In this document: positions 1 through 7,556 of the stretch, piece by piece
Position numbering within the stretch: the stretch's first letter is position 1
Layout of the letters: every line of letters begins with the position of its first letter
Source of the DNA: an uncultured Bacilli bacterium
GTDB taxonomy: Bacteria > Bacillota_I > Bacilli_A > RF39 > UBA660
Direction: 5' to 3'
Assembly: GCA_944350305.1 (NCBI GenBank)
Contig: CALVOO010000005.1
Location: 1 to 33,467 of the forward strand
DNA length: 33,467 nucleotides
Program-made: the position numbers and the translations under genes
The notes under the pieces: generated by a model
Database searches by the model: none
What the model saw: the letters and a program-made list of their open reading frames with translations, nothing else
Told to the model about the DNA's origin: nothing

Positions 1-437
1 AATACTTGAAAGTATTAATGGATGAATAACATCTTTATTTTTTCATCAAATACCACTTCATTTGCAATTCTAAAATGGCCCGATCTAGAGACTATTAAAT
101 GTATCATAATACCATATATCTTTTTCAAATCTTTAATACTATATGGATTAGTTTTTTGTAACATTTCGTAAGCATTATATGCATTTTTGACTTCTTGAAT
201 ATCTTTTGGCGGACCTAAAACAATTTTTCCATCTATAACGTCTTTAACTTGCTTCTCTGTAAGTTTATTATTTTCTATAGCTAAAGACGCGTAAATAGAA
301 TTTATTTTAATTTGTCTTCTTAAATATGGTTTTTTATCTAAATTTGTAGTTGATAATTTTGTTATCTTTTCAGATATATTTGCAACTCTTATCAATATCA
401 ATTGTGTAACCTCATATGGCGGCTTATATTTTACCAT
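1..437 (-). pseudogene. Fic family protein, N-terminal part, apparently frameshifted
   Basis: Fic proteins usually transfer AMP to target proteins. The readable 140 residues match the Fic N-terminal region: a YKPPYEVT start, an inhibitory-helix motif S51-x3-E55-N56 (SLAIENN), a VLGPPKDIQEVKNAYNAYE-type segment, and SGHFR near the break. I chose the ATG at 437 because AGGA lies 9 bases upstream and family members begin at this point; in-frame codons further upstream add a poor N-terminus. The frame stops at bases 15-17, before the HPFxxGNGR catalytic motif. Adding one A to the six-A run at bases 38-43 (minus strand) restores an open frame, reading KDVIHPLILSSI, to the window edge. It is therefore a decayed gene or a homopolymer sequencing error. 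The catalytic half, if present, lies outside the window. Confidence 0.65.
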
Positions 438-529
438 AATTAACGTTCCTAAATATACTAACAATATTATACGTTTTTCCAATTTTGTAATTAACTACAT
501 GCATAAAACTTACACAAAATAACTTAATA

Positions 530-1957
530 TTACTTGTACTTAATATCAAAATTACTAGGTCCTTCAATACAGTTACCATCAATATAAAATCTAGAACCAT
601 GGCACATACAATCCCAAGTTTTTTCAACACTATTAAACAACAACCCACATTTCATATGCGGGCATTTATTGAGTACAACATGCCTTTTTTCATATTCATC
701 AACATAAATTGCAACATCTTTTCCATTAATTTTATCATACATAATAGACTTATTATTTTGATTAGTTTTTCCACTAGATAAATATGCTTTAGCGCTATTA
801 AATAAATTAATTGGAAAATTCGCTATTTTATTTAAATTAAAACATCTATTTGGATCAAATAGTTTAATATATTTATTATGTTTTTTAATAACAATATCAT
901 TCAAAATAACACCAGCGATAGTTGCATTAGTCATACCCCAAGTATTATAACCACATGCAATTAAAAAAGTATCATCATCTTTATAAACTCTACCAATAAA
1001 AGGTCTATAATCACTCGTTATAATATCTTTATTACTCCAAACGTATTCAAACGGATAATTCTTTATCAAATCATTAAAATTATCTTCAATATTTTTAACA
1101 CTTGAACCAACATAAGAACCATATAAATAAATTAAATAATTACTTTTTTTATTACTATAATATCTTAAAGATATACATTTTTCATCAATATTAATCGCAC
1201 TAATGGGAAAGTCTTTTTTAACTTTAACCGCGCCTAAATAGGACACTTCAATATGACTTTTCATAGGTAACAAAAACGGATAAATAAAATAAGGATAATG
1301 AGTTGCAATAATGACATACTTAGTTTTAATACAAAATCCATTTACATAACACAAATAAAAGCCATCTTTTTTTTCTATTCTTTCAACCTTTGATTCTTCA
1401 TAAATATAATCACCTAGTAACTTCTTAAGTCCATTTATATATTTAAATGGGTTAAAAACATATGTATCAAAAGCACGAATACCTAAAATATCATTAAGTT
1501 CTTTAATATCATCCAATTTAACACTAACCTTAGAGTGTTTTAAAAACTTGTATTCATCTTTTAATTTATCAAAATTATTTCTAGTAAATAAAATAGAATC
1601 AACTTTTTTTAAACCACACTTTATATTTTCTTTTTTTATTATATCAACAAGCAATTTAATCGCATCAACTTGACTATTTAAATACTTTCTAGCGACAACT
1701 TCACTTTCTAATTTTCTAATATTCATATAAATCTTTTCTTGCAAATACGTTATCTTTGCAGTGCTTTTAGAAGTCACACCCATACCACAAATATTTTTTT
1801 CTACCAACAAAACTTTAAACTTGTTTTTATTTAGTTGATATAATGCAGATAACCCTGTTATACCTCCACCTATAACTAATACATCTGTTTTTAAATTTGA
1901 ATTAACTGACTTTAATTTATTAAAGTTTTCATCTAACCATATACTTTTATTTATCAT
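530..1957 (-). CDS. FAD-dependent oxidoreductase with C-terminal Rieske [2Fe-2S] domain
   Basis: This 475-residue protein combines a DAO-type flavin oxidoreductase with a Rieske iron-sulfur domain, as in the YhfW family of Bacillus. The N-terminal dinucleotide fold is visible as DVLVIGGGITGLSAL (glycines about residues 30-35). The C-terminal Rieske ligands are present as C432-x-H434 and C450-M-C-H453, followed by GSRF and EGP. The protein should be cytoplasmic; the substrate is unknown, and amino-acid or amine oxidation is the usual guess for the family. It is monocistronic: a terminator separates it from the peptide cassette upstream, and the Fic remnant follows 92 bases later. A possible promoter (TTGTGT, 17 bases, GATAAT) overlaps the end of that terminator but is weak. 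Family assignment is firm, biochemical role is not. Confidence 0.88.
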   Translation of the reverse strand: MINKSIWLDENFNKLKSVNSNLKTDVLVIGGGITGLSALYQLNKNKFKVLLVEKNICGMGVTSKSTAKITYLQEKIYMNIRKLESEVVARKYLNSQVDAIKLLVDIIKKENIKCGLKKVDSILFTRNNFDKLKDEYKFLKHSKVSVKLDDIKELNDILGIRAFDTYVFNPFKYINGLKKLLGDYIYEESKVERIEKKDGFYLCYVNGFCIKTKYVIIATHYPYFIYPFLLPMKSHIEVSYLGAVKVKKDFPISAINIDEKCISLRYYSNKKSNYLIYLYGSYVGSSVKNIEDNFNDLIKNYPFEYVWSNKDIITSDYRPFIGRVYKDDDTFLIACGYNTWGMTNATIAGVILNDIVIKKHNKYIKLFDPNRCFNLNKIANFPINLFNSAKAYLSSGKTNQNNKSIMYDKINGKDVAIYVDEYEKRHVVLNKCPHMKCGLLFNSVEKTWDCMCHGSRFYIDGNCIEGPSNFDIKYK

Positions 1958-2000
1958 ATATAAACACCATTATTAGTATTATCAATCACAAACTTTACAT

Positions 2001-2030
2001 ACACAAAAAGAAGTGAATATCACTTCTTTA
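2001..2030 (-). terminator. Rho-independent terminator of the peptide cassette
   Basis: A 10-base-pair inverted repeat (2007-2016 with 2020-2029, loop ATA) is followed on the minus strand by a TTTTTGTGT tract. It begins at the stop codon of the second peptide and closes the transporter-peptide operon. Confidence 0.85.
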
Positions 2031-2183
2031 TAAAGAACAAATAGTTCCAGTTTTAGCTCTCCTAATCGCAGTTCCAACTGCTTTACCAAATTCAAATAAA
2101 GCTGTAAAACCTCTCACTAACGCATTAACTAAAGTTGCGCTTATAGCACCTCCAACAACATTAGTTAACTCTTCATTATTCAA
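2028..2183 (-). CDS. Double-glycine leader peptide B (candidate class IIb bacteriocin subunit)
   Basis: A 51-residue peptide read directly from the sequence. The leader MNNEELTNVVGG ends in the GG processing site recognised by C39 peptidases, and the predicted mature part is 39 residues (AISATLVNAL...KTGTICSL). It is hydrophobic and helix-prone at first, carries a GxxxG motif (GKAVG), then a basic patch (IRRAK) and a single cysteine three residues from the end. The TTG start at 2183 is chosen because AAGGAGG lies exactly 8 bases upstream, the same geometry as for peptide A; a GTG one codon earlier is an alternative. The gene follows peptide A with its ribosome site overlapping the peptide A stop. 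GxxxG motifs in paired small peptides are typical of two-peptide bacteriocins; a signalling role cannot be excluded. Confidence 0.83.
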   Translation of the reverse strand: MNNEELTNVVGGAISATLVNALVRGFTALFEFGKAVGTAIRRAKTGTICSL

Positions 2184-2199
2184 CACATCTTCCTCCTTC

Positions 2200-2331
2200 C
2201 TAATTACATTTTAATGGTCTCATATAACCATCAATAACTCCAACAACAAAAGTAATTATGCCAGCAATTAAACCAGCAATACCCCATCCGATTCCTCCGC
2301 CGCTAACGGAATATAGTTCATCATTAGACAA
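2200..2331 (-). CDS. Double-glycine leader peptide A (candidate class IIb bacteriocin subunit)
   Basis: A 43-residue peptide with leader MSNDELYSVSGG and a 31-residue predicted mature part beginning GIGWGIAGLIAG. The mature part is glycine-rich and very hydrophobic with three GxxxG motifs (GIGWG, GLIAG, GVIDG), then ends RPLKCN with one cysteine. GxxxG motifs mediate helix pairing in two-peptide bacteriocins. I prefer the TTG at 2331: AAGGAGG ends 8 bases before it, while the ATG at 2337 (giving MKLSNDEL) is only 2 bases from that site. The gene overlaps the 3' end of the transporter gene by 8 bases, so its ribosome site lies inside the transporter coding sequence and translation is probably coupled. 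Its natural partners are the downstream peptide B and the transporter upstream. Confidence 0.85.
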   Translation of the reverse strand: MSNDELYSVSGGGIGWGIAGLIAGIITFVVGVIDGYMRPLKCN

Positions 2332-4357
2332 TTTCATCACCTCCTTTCATAAAATATCTATATTTAAATAAACTTATAATTTCTTTTTTATGCGAAACAT
2401 AAATAATAGTTTTATCACTAAAATAATTTTTAATGTTTTTTATAATATTTATTTCATCTTCTGAATTAACTTCGCTTAAGCCTTCATCAATAATCAAATA
2501 ATTAAAGTTTTTTAAAAGTGCCCGAGCTAAAATAATTTTCTGGCGTTCCCCGCCACTTAAATTAATTCCATCTTCATAAATAACAAAATCATCTCTAAAT
2601 TTTCTACTGTTTCTGATTTTATCGACTAAAGTAATTTTTAAAATATTTTCATAGTCTTCTCTATTTACTTTTCTATAAAGTTTAATATTATTTTCTAACG
2701 TTTCATTAAAAAGCTTTTCTTCTTGAGAAACTATGGATATGGAATTCATAAGTACATTGTTCTCTAAGTCTTTTATATTAATATCATTAACAAAAATATT
2801 GCCAGAATAATTGGTATATTGACCAGCAATTATTTTAAGAATCGAACTTTTACCACTGCCACTTTCGCCACATATTAAAAACAATGAACCTACTGGGATA
2901 GAAAAGTTAATTTTATATGATTTATTAATGAGATTTAATTTAACATTTCTAAAGCAAATACTTCCATTTATTTTATCTGGATTTTGTTCTTCTTCGCGAA
3001 TCTTAAACAATTCATTTACTCTTTTGACAGAAACTTTTACCTCTTCTATTAGACTAAATTTACCAAAAATGACTTTAATAGGATCGATAATACTTAGTGC
3101 GAGACTATAAGCAAAAAATAAGTCACTTAATTTTAAGATATTTTTATTTACCAAAATAATTGCCAAAGTAACTATTAGTATAAGAAAAAAATCACTTAAG
3201 TTATTTTTTACAAATTCAAAATTATTGAGATTATTAAGGGTATTTTTAACTTTAAATAGATAAGCATAATATTTACTTAAAAGTTTTCCGATAAAAATAT
3301 CTTCGACTTGCAAATTCTTAATACTCACATAATTAGAGATACTTTCATTAGCAAAACTTTCATATAAACTGTAAATATTTTTAACTTCAAATATTTTTCT
3401 CTTGAAGTATTTATAATAAATAAAAGAAAAAATAAAATAAATAAAAATAAATAAAATAGTAATAAAAAATAACATCGTATTAATAAAAGCTAACAGAAGT
3501 ATAATACAAATTAATAATAAAATATTCACAAATATGTTTAAACTAATATCAACCAATTTATCTTTAATGTTTTCTAAATCTCTTATTCGATCAAGAATAT
3601 CACCGGTGTTTTTATTTTTAAAATACATTATTGGAACCTTAAAAATATAGTAAACAATATCTTTTAATAAAATAACGCCAATAGTATTTTGAATAGAAAT
3701 AATATGTTTTTCTAATAAATAATTAAAAAGATTTTTAAATAAAATAATAATTATAAAAATCATACTTAAAAATTTTAAATTATTTAACTCTAAAAGAAAT
3801 TTTAGTAATATATTTGTCAATAAGGTAAAGAAAATAACAAATAAAGATAAAACTATAATTTTAGACAATAATATCTTATATTTACTTAGAAGTTTAAAAA
3901 TTTTAAGTAAAATAATTGTGTCAGCTTTTATTTTGGGAATATCTCCTACAGGCATAATTTCTAAAACAGTAGACAAATAAATTTTTTTAAACTCATTAAA
4001 CCTAATCCGTTTAATGCCTACACTAGGATCCATGACAATTAAAATTTTTCTTTTTTTATCAATTTTATATATAACCAAAAAATGATACAAATTATTACTA
4101 ATGACATGAGCAATTAATGGATTAGTTAATTCATAATTAATCAGATCTTCAAAAGATAATTTAATGCCACGTCCATCAAAACCAATATTCTTAACACCAT
4201 TCAAAATATCAAAAGCATTAGTTCCATATCTAGAAGCATTTAAAATAACATTTAACTCCTCATAAGATATATTACCACCATAATATCTAATTAAAGATAA
4301 AACACATGCGGTAGCGCAACTATAAGAACTGTTTTGTTTAACAACATATCTTTTCAT
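2324..4357 (-). CDS. Peptidase-containing ABC transporter (bacteriocin processing and export)
   Basis: A 677-residue half-transporter of the PCAT type, which cuts double-glycine leaders and exports the mature peptide. The N-terminal C39 peptidase shows Q8, C14 (nucleophile, in SYSCATAC), H92 (YHFLVI) and D110 (DPSVG). A six-helix membrane domain spans roughly residues 150-430. The C-terminal ATPase has Walker A GESGSGKS, signature LSGGERQ, Walker B LIIDEG and the switch histidine in VSHKK, so every catalytic element is intact. Length is normal for the family. The start ATG has AAAGGA 7 bases upstream. The two leader peptides directly downstream are the evident substrates. No accessory HlyD-like protein and no immunity gene is visible beside it. 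The aspartate that usually precedes the catalytic cysteine is serine here. Confidence 0.95.
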   Translation of the reverse strand: MKRYVVKQNSSYSCATACVLSLIRYYGGNISYEELNVILNASRYGTNAFDILNGVKNIGFDGRGIKLSFEDLINYELTNPLIAHVISNNLYHFLVIYKIDKKRKILIVMDPSVGIKRIRFNEFKKIYLSTVLEIMPVGDIPKIKADTIILLKIFKLLSKYKILLSKIIVLSLFVIFFTLLTNILLKFLLELNNLKFLSMIFIIIILFKNLFNYLLEKHIISIQNTIGVILLKDIVYYIFKVPIMYFKNKNTGDILDRIRDLENIKDKLVDISLNIFVNILLLICIILLLAFINTMLFFITILFIFIYFIFSFIYYKYFKRKIFEVKNIYSLYESFANESISNYVSIKNLQVEDIFIGKLLSKYYAYLFKVKNTLNNLNNFEFVKNNLSDFFLILIVTLAIILVNKNILKLSDLFFAYSLALSIIDPIKVIFGKFSLIEEVKVSVKRVNELFKIREEEQNPDKINGSICFRNVKLNLINKSYKINFSIPVGSLFLICGESGSGKSSILKIIAGQYTNYSGNIFVNDINIKDLENNVLMNSISIVSQEEKLFNETLENNIKLYRKVNREDYENILKITLVDKIRNSRKFRDDFVIYEDGINLSGGERQKIILARALLKNFNYLIIDEGLSEVNSEDEINIIKNIKNYFSDKTIIYVSHKKEIISLFKYRYFMKGGDEIV

Positions 4358-4410
4358 CTATTCATCCTTTCTAATACTATTATTATCAAAAGAACAAATG
4401 AACGCTTTAA

Positions 4411-4440
4411 AAAACAAACATAATCTAATGTTTGCTTTTT
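4411..4440 (-). terminator. Terminator of the amidase gene
   Basis: The minus-strand hairpin GCAAACAT...ATGTTTGT is followed by a TTTTTT run and overlaps the amidase stop codon. It isolates the amidase from the peptide-export operon immediately downstream. Confidence 0.75.
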
Positions 4441-6233
4441 TTATTTTTTAATAAACTCACAAGTAGTTTGAGTAAAAATATTAATAAAATAGATAATATT
4501 AATATAATTATTAAAAATAAAGTTGTGTTTCTTTCGCTTTTAGCTTCCTTAAGGATTTGTATTGATTCTTTATATTTTTTTAACAAGTTACTAGCAGTCG
4601 AAGATTTATCTTTAGTACTATTATAATTATCAAAGAAATTGATTATTTCATCAAGTGCATAATTGTATTTTTCTAAAGCTTCTTTATTATATTTATATAA
4701 ACTTTTTAAATCAACATTCATGTAATAATTAACCAATTCTGTTACTTCATCACGAACTTCATATAACATGGGTGCATCACTAGGTAAAACATAATTATTT
4801 TTTAAATTAGATAGCAAATCATAAAGTGTTTGTTCATTACCATTTGTGGTTAAGAACTCCATTGAATATGCTAGGCCATCTATATAACCCATATTATAAG
4901 TAATTGCAGGAAAACCAGTAGCAGGTGCAATAATATAACTTGAAGTAACATTATTACTTTCATAATATAAACTAGTTTTAGATTTAATATTAGGATAAAC
5001 CAAAACATCAATGTCATTTTCTTCCATAAAGTCACTTACATAATTTCTATATAATTCCATAAGCGATTTTTCTTCAGTAAACGATTCATCCATACCACAG
5101 TAATAAACATAATCATTTAAACTATAAACCCTACCACTAGACTTAGCTAACTCTTCAAAACTTTTTATATCACTACTCGTATTAATTATGTATTTATTAA
5201 ATTCATTACACATAGACTTTCCGCTAGTAGAATCATTTTCATAACCAATAACCTCTCTAGTAAAAAAATCATCTAAATAAATAATTTTATAACCTAAAGA
5301 CTCTAAATAATTAATGTTTTCGTTAAACAATGCTTTAATTTCACTATCAGTATCTCTAAAAGCGTTGCCATAAAGGTTATAATCTCCGTCTACAATTTGG
5401 CTTAAAACACCTATTGTAAGTTTTGAACTAGTCAAATTATTTAAATACTTTTCACCACTTCCACCACTTATAATATCAAAAACAATAGCATTATCGACGA
5501 TATTCCTACTTAGCACTCCTACAGTATCACGATTAACGTCATACTTAATAATGCCTTCCCCCGATACTAAACCAAAAGAAGGTCTTAATCCGAATAATCC
5601 AGCTGCAGAAGCAGGCACTCTAACTGAAGAATTTGTATCAGTACCTAAACTAACAGTACTAAACATTAAAGCAGTACTAACTGCTGATCCTCCACTAGAA
5701 CCATAACTTGTATAATTTTTATCAAAAGCATTCATAACGTGTCCATACGAACTATAAGAATTTTGAACACTTAATGCAAGTTCACTCATATTAGTTTTAC
5801 CTAAAATGATTGCCCCGTTATCTACAAGGTAATTAATAACTTTAGCATTGGCTTGGGGTATTGAATCAGATAATGCTTTAGTGCCACCAGTAGTCGGCAT
5901 TCCTATATAATCGATATTGTCCTTAATCAAAATAGGAATACCGTGAATTAAACTACGAATGCCACTTTCTTTCCTTTCTTCATCAAGTTCCTTAGCAATG
6001 CTTATAGCATTCTCATTTAAACTTAAAATAGAATTATATACACTATCATATTCAGAAATTCTATCTAAATAAACATTAACCAAATCTTCATAACTAAAAA
6101 CACCTTTTTCTACATATTTCTGAATGTCAATAATAGTTAAATCAGAAATATCTACAGGCAATTCAGTGTATCCTTTAACAAGTAAAGGAAAAAAAGAAAT
6201 AATTAATGTTATTATATATTTAATACTTTTCAT
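4425..6233 (-). CDS. Amidase-signature hydrolase, exported and membrane-anchored
   Basis: A 602-residue amidase-signature enzyme, a family that hydrolyses C-N amide bonds with a Ser-cisSer-Lys triad. Visible elements are K104 (LIKDNID), the GSSGGSA loop with the cis-serine at S179 or S180, and the nucleophile S203 in GTDTNSSVRVPA, where family members usually have GTDTGGSIR. Residues 1-21 form a signal peptide or anchor, and the C-terminus has a strong hydrophobic segment (about residues 570-593) with a lysine-rich tail, so the catalytic domain should face outside. About 70 residues before the final helix look helical and coiled. GatA-type aminoacyl-tRNA amidotransferases belong to the same superfamily but are cytoplasmic and lack these segments. 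It is transcribed alone. The substrate is unknown; extracellular peptide or cell-wall amides are possible. Confidence 0.87.
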   Translation of the reverse strand: MKSIKYIITLIISFFPLLVKGYTELPVDISDLTIIDIQKYVEKGVFSYEDLVNVYLDRISEYDSVYNSILSLNENAISIAKELDEERKESGIRSLIHGIPILIKDNIDYIGMPTTGGTKALSDSIPQANAKVINYLVDNGAIILGKTNMSELALSVQNSYSSYGHVMNAFDKNYTSYGSSGGSAVSTALMFSTVSLGTDTNSSVRVPASAAGLFGLRPSFGLVSGEGIIKYDVNRDTVGVLSRNIVDNAIVFDIISGGSGEKYLNNLTSSKLTIGVLSQIVDGDYNLYGNAFRDTDSEIKALFNENINYLESLGYKIIYLDDFFTREVIGYENDSTSGKSMCNEFNKYIINTSSDIKSFEELAKSSGRVYSLNDYVYYCGMDESFTEEKSLMELYRNYVSDFMEENDIDVLVYPNIKSKTSLYYESNNVTSSYIIAPATGFPAITYNMGYIDGLAYSMEFLTTNGNEQTLYDLLSNLKNNYVLPSDAPMLYEVRDEVTELVNYYMNVDLKSLYKYNKEALEKYNYALDEIINFFDNYNSTKDKSSTASNLLKKYKESIQILKEAKSERNTTLFLIIILILSILLIFLLKLLVSLLKNKKSKH

Positions 6234-6290
6234 AATTAATATTTTAACAAATATATTAACTAAAATCTATAAAATTAAAAAAGCCTTTAC

Positions 6291-7556
6291 TTAATTACTA
6301 TTATTAATACGTAAAATGCTTTTGTTATTAAAATTTAAATTTTTATATATGTTTTTGAATATTTTATAATCTAAGCTTAAAAGCTCATTTTTAGCATTTT
6401 TTATGATTTTTCCATTTAATTTAATTTGGTCAGTTATGAAACTTTCAATATTAACAATATCTTCAAAATCAAGAATAAGTCCACTTATCATTACTTTTAT
6501 TTTACTTTCAAAATCTAATTTACTAATTTTGATATTTTTTGTACTTTTGATAATAAAATCTATAAATTTTTTACTTTCACCTGATCCACTTAAAATTATC
6601 ACAAAGTAATTGTTAATTCTTTTTGTTAAAAAATTAAAACCAGTTATTCCTAATTTTTCAAGATTTGTTTTAACAAATGAAGTGTTGCCATACATACAGG
6701 TAAATAAAATATTTAAGTAGCGATTTAAATCAGTATTTTTGATTTTTTTAAAATCATTAAGTGGAATTTTAAAAACAATTCCAGTTTTATCTTTAACAAC
6801 ATCTCTATTTATTTCAAGATAATCAATTTTTACTTTATCACTTTCTTTGTCATAAATTATTTTAATTTTATCATTATTATCAAATTTATTTTGAAAGTAA
6901 TTATGAATATATTGGCTTATTTCATCAATATTGAAGTTGCCACATATCACAATATGCATTTTATCGTATCTATAAAAGTCTTTATATATTTCAACTAAAT
7001 AATCACTAGTTATTTTATCAATATCTGATTTTTCACCTAAAACAGGAATACACATGCTTTTATCATTAGTAAATGTATTGTTCATTGCTTTGTAAAGCAT
7101 AACAGTATTTAAATTGTCATTCTCCATATCTATTTCTTCGCTAATAATGCCTTTTTCACTTATCACATCTTTTTCTTTAATATTTGGATTAAAAACTCTG
7201 TCTAAAAGTAACATTAAATTTTTGTTTAAATCCGTGCCACCAAATATATTATAATTTGTAATGTCATGCATAGTATAGGCATTAGGCATGCTTCCTAAAT
7301 CACTAATAAGTTTCATAGCCCTTTTGTTTTTAGTAAAGTCCATTATTCTGTGTTCCAAAAAATGAGCGGTCCCGGGAATTATGTTAATTAATTTTCCATT
7401 TTTTTTGTATTTTGTTACTCCAGCTCCATACAATGTACTTATACTTATATAAAAATTTTTTGTTTTTTTGGTATTATAATAAATAACTTTTAACTTGTTA
7501 GGTAAGGTTTCCTCATATAAAATTTCATTAATGTTTTTAAATTTTATTTTTTTCAT
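6291..7556 (-). CDS. ymfH: M16 family zinc metallopeptidase, active-site subunit (YmfH-like)
   Basis: A 421-residue M16 (pitrilysin-type) peptidase. The inverted zinc motif HxxEH is present as H65-F-L-E68-H69, with a further acidic ligand about 72 residues later in the ISEEIDM segment (E141). It is paired with the preceding gene product, which lacks the motif; M16 enzymes of this class act as an active/inactive dimer. Its start overlaps the end of the upstream partner by 20 bases, with GGAGG 7 bases before the ATG, so translation is coupled. In Bacillus the YmfF-YmfH pair lies next to spoIIIE, as here. The native substrate is not well defined; small peptides are likely. The pair could also mature a ribosomally made peptide, but nothing here shows that. 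Confidence 0.9.
   Translation of the reverse strand: MKKIKFKNINEILYEETLPNKLKVIYYNTKKTKNFYISISTLYGAGVTKYKKNGKLINIIPGTAHFLEHRIMDFTKNKRAMKLISDLGSMPNAYTMHDITNYNIFGGTDLNKNLMLLLDRVFNPNIKEKDVISEKGIISEEIDMENDNLNTVMLYKAMNNTFTNDKSMCIPVLGEKSDIDKITSDYLVEIYKDFYRYDKMHIVICGNFNIDEISQYIHNYFQNKFDNNDKIKIIYDKESDKVKIDYLEINRDVVKDKTGIVFKIPLNDFKKIKNTDLNRYLNILFTCMYGNTSFVKTNLEKLGITGFNFLTKRINNYFVIILSGSGESKKFIDFIIKSTKNIKISKLDFESKIKVMISGLILDFEDIVNIESFITDQIKLNGKIIKNAKNELLSLDYKIFKNIYKNLNFNNKSILRINNSN

Noticed and set aside
424-648. Minus-strand reading frame of 74 codons at the end of the Rieske gene
   Set aside because: It overlaps the intact Rieske domain in another frame, and its translation is not protein-like.
2184-2189. 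ATG at 2188 as start of peptide B
   Set aside because: It reads ATG TGT TGA and stops at once in a different frame from the leader.
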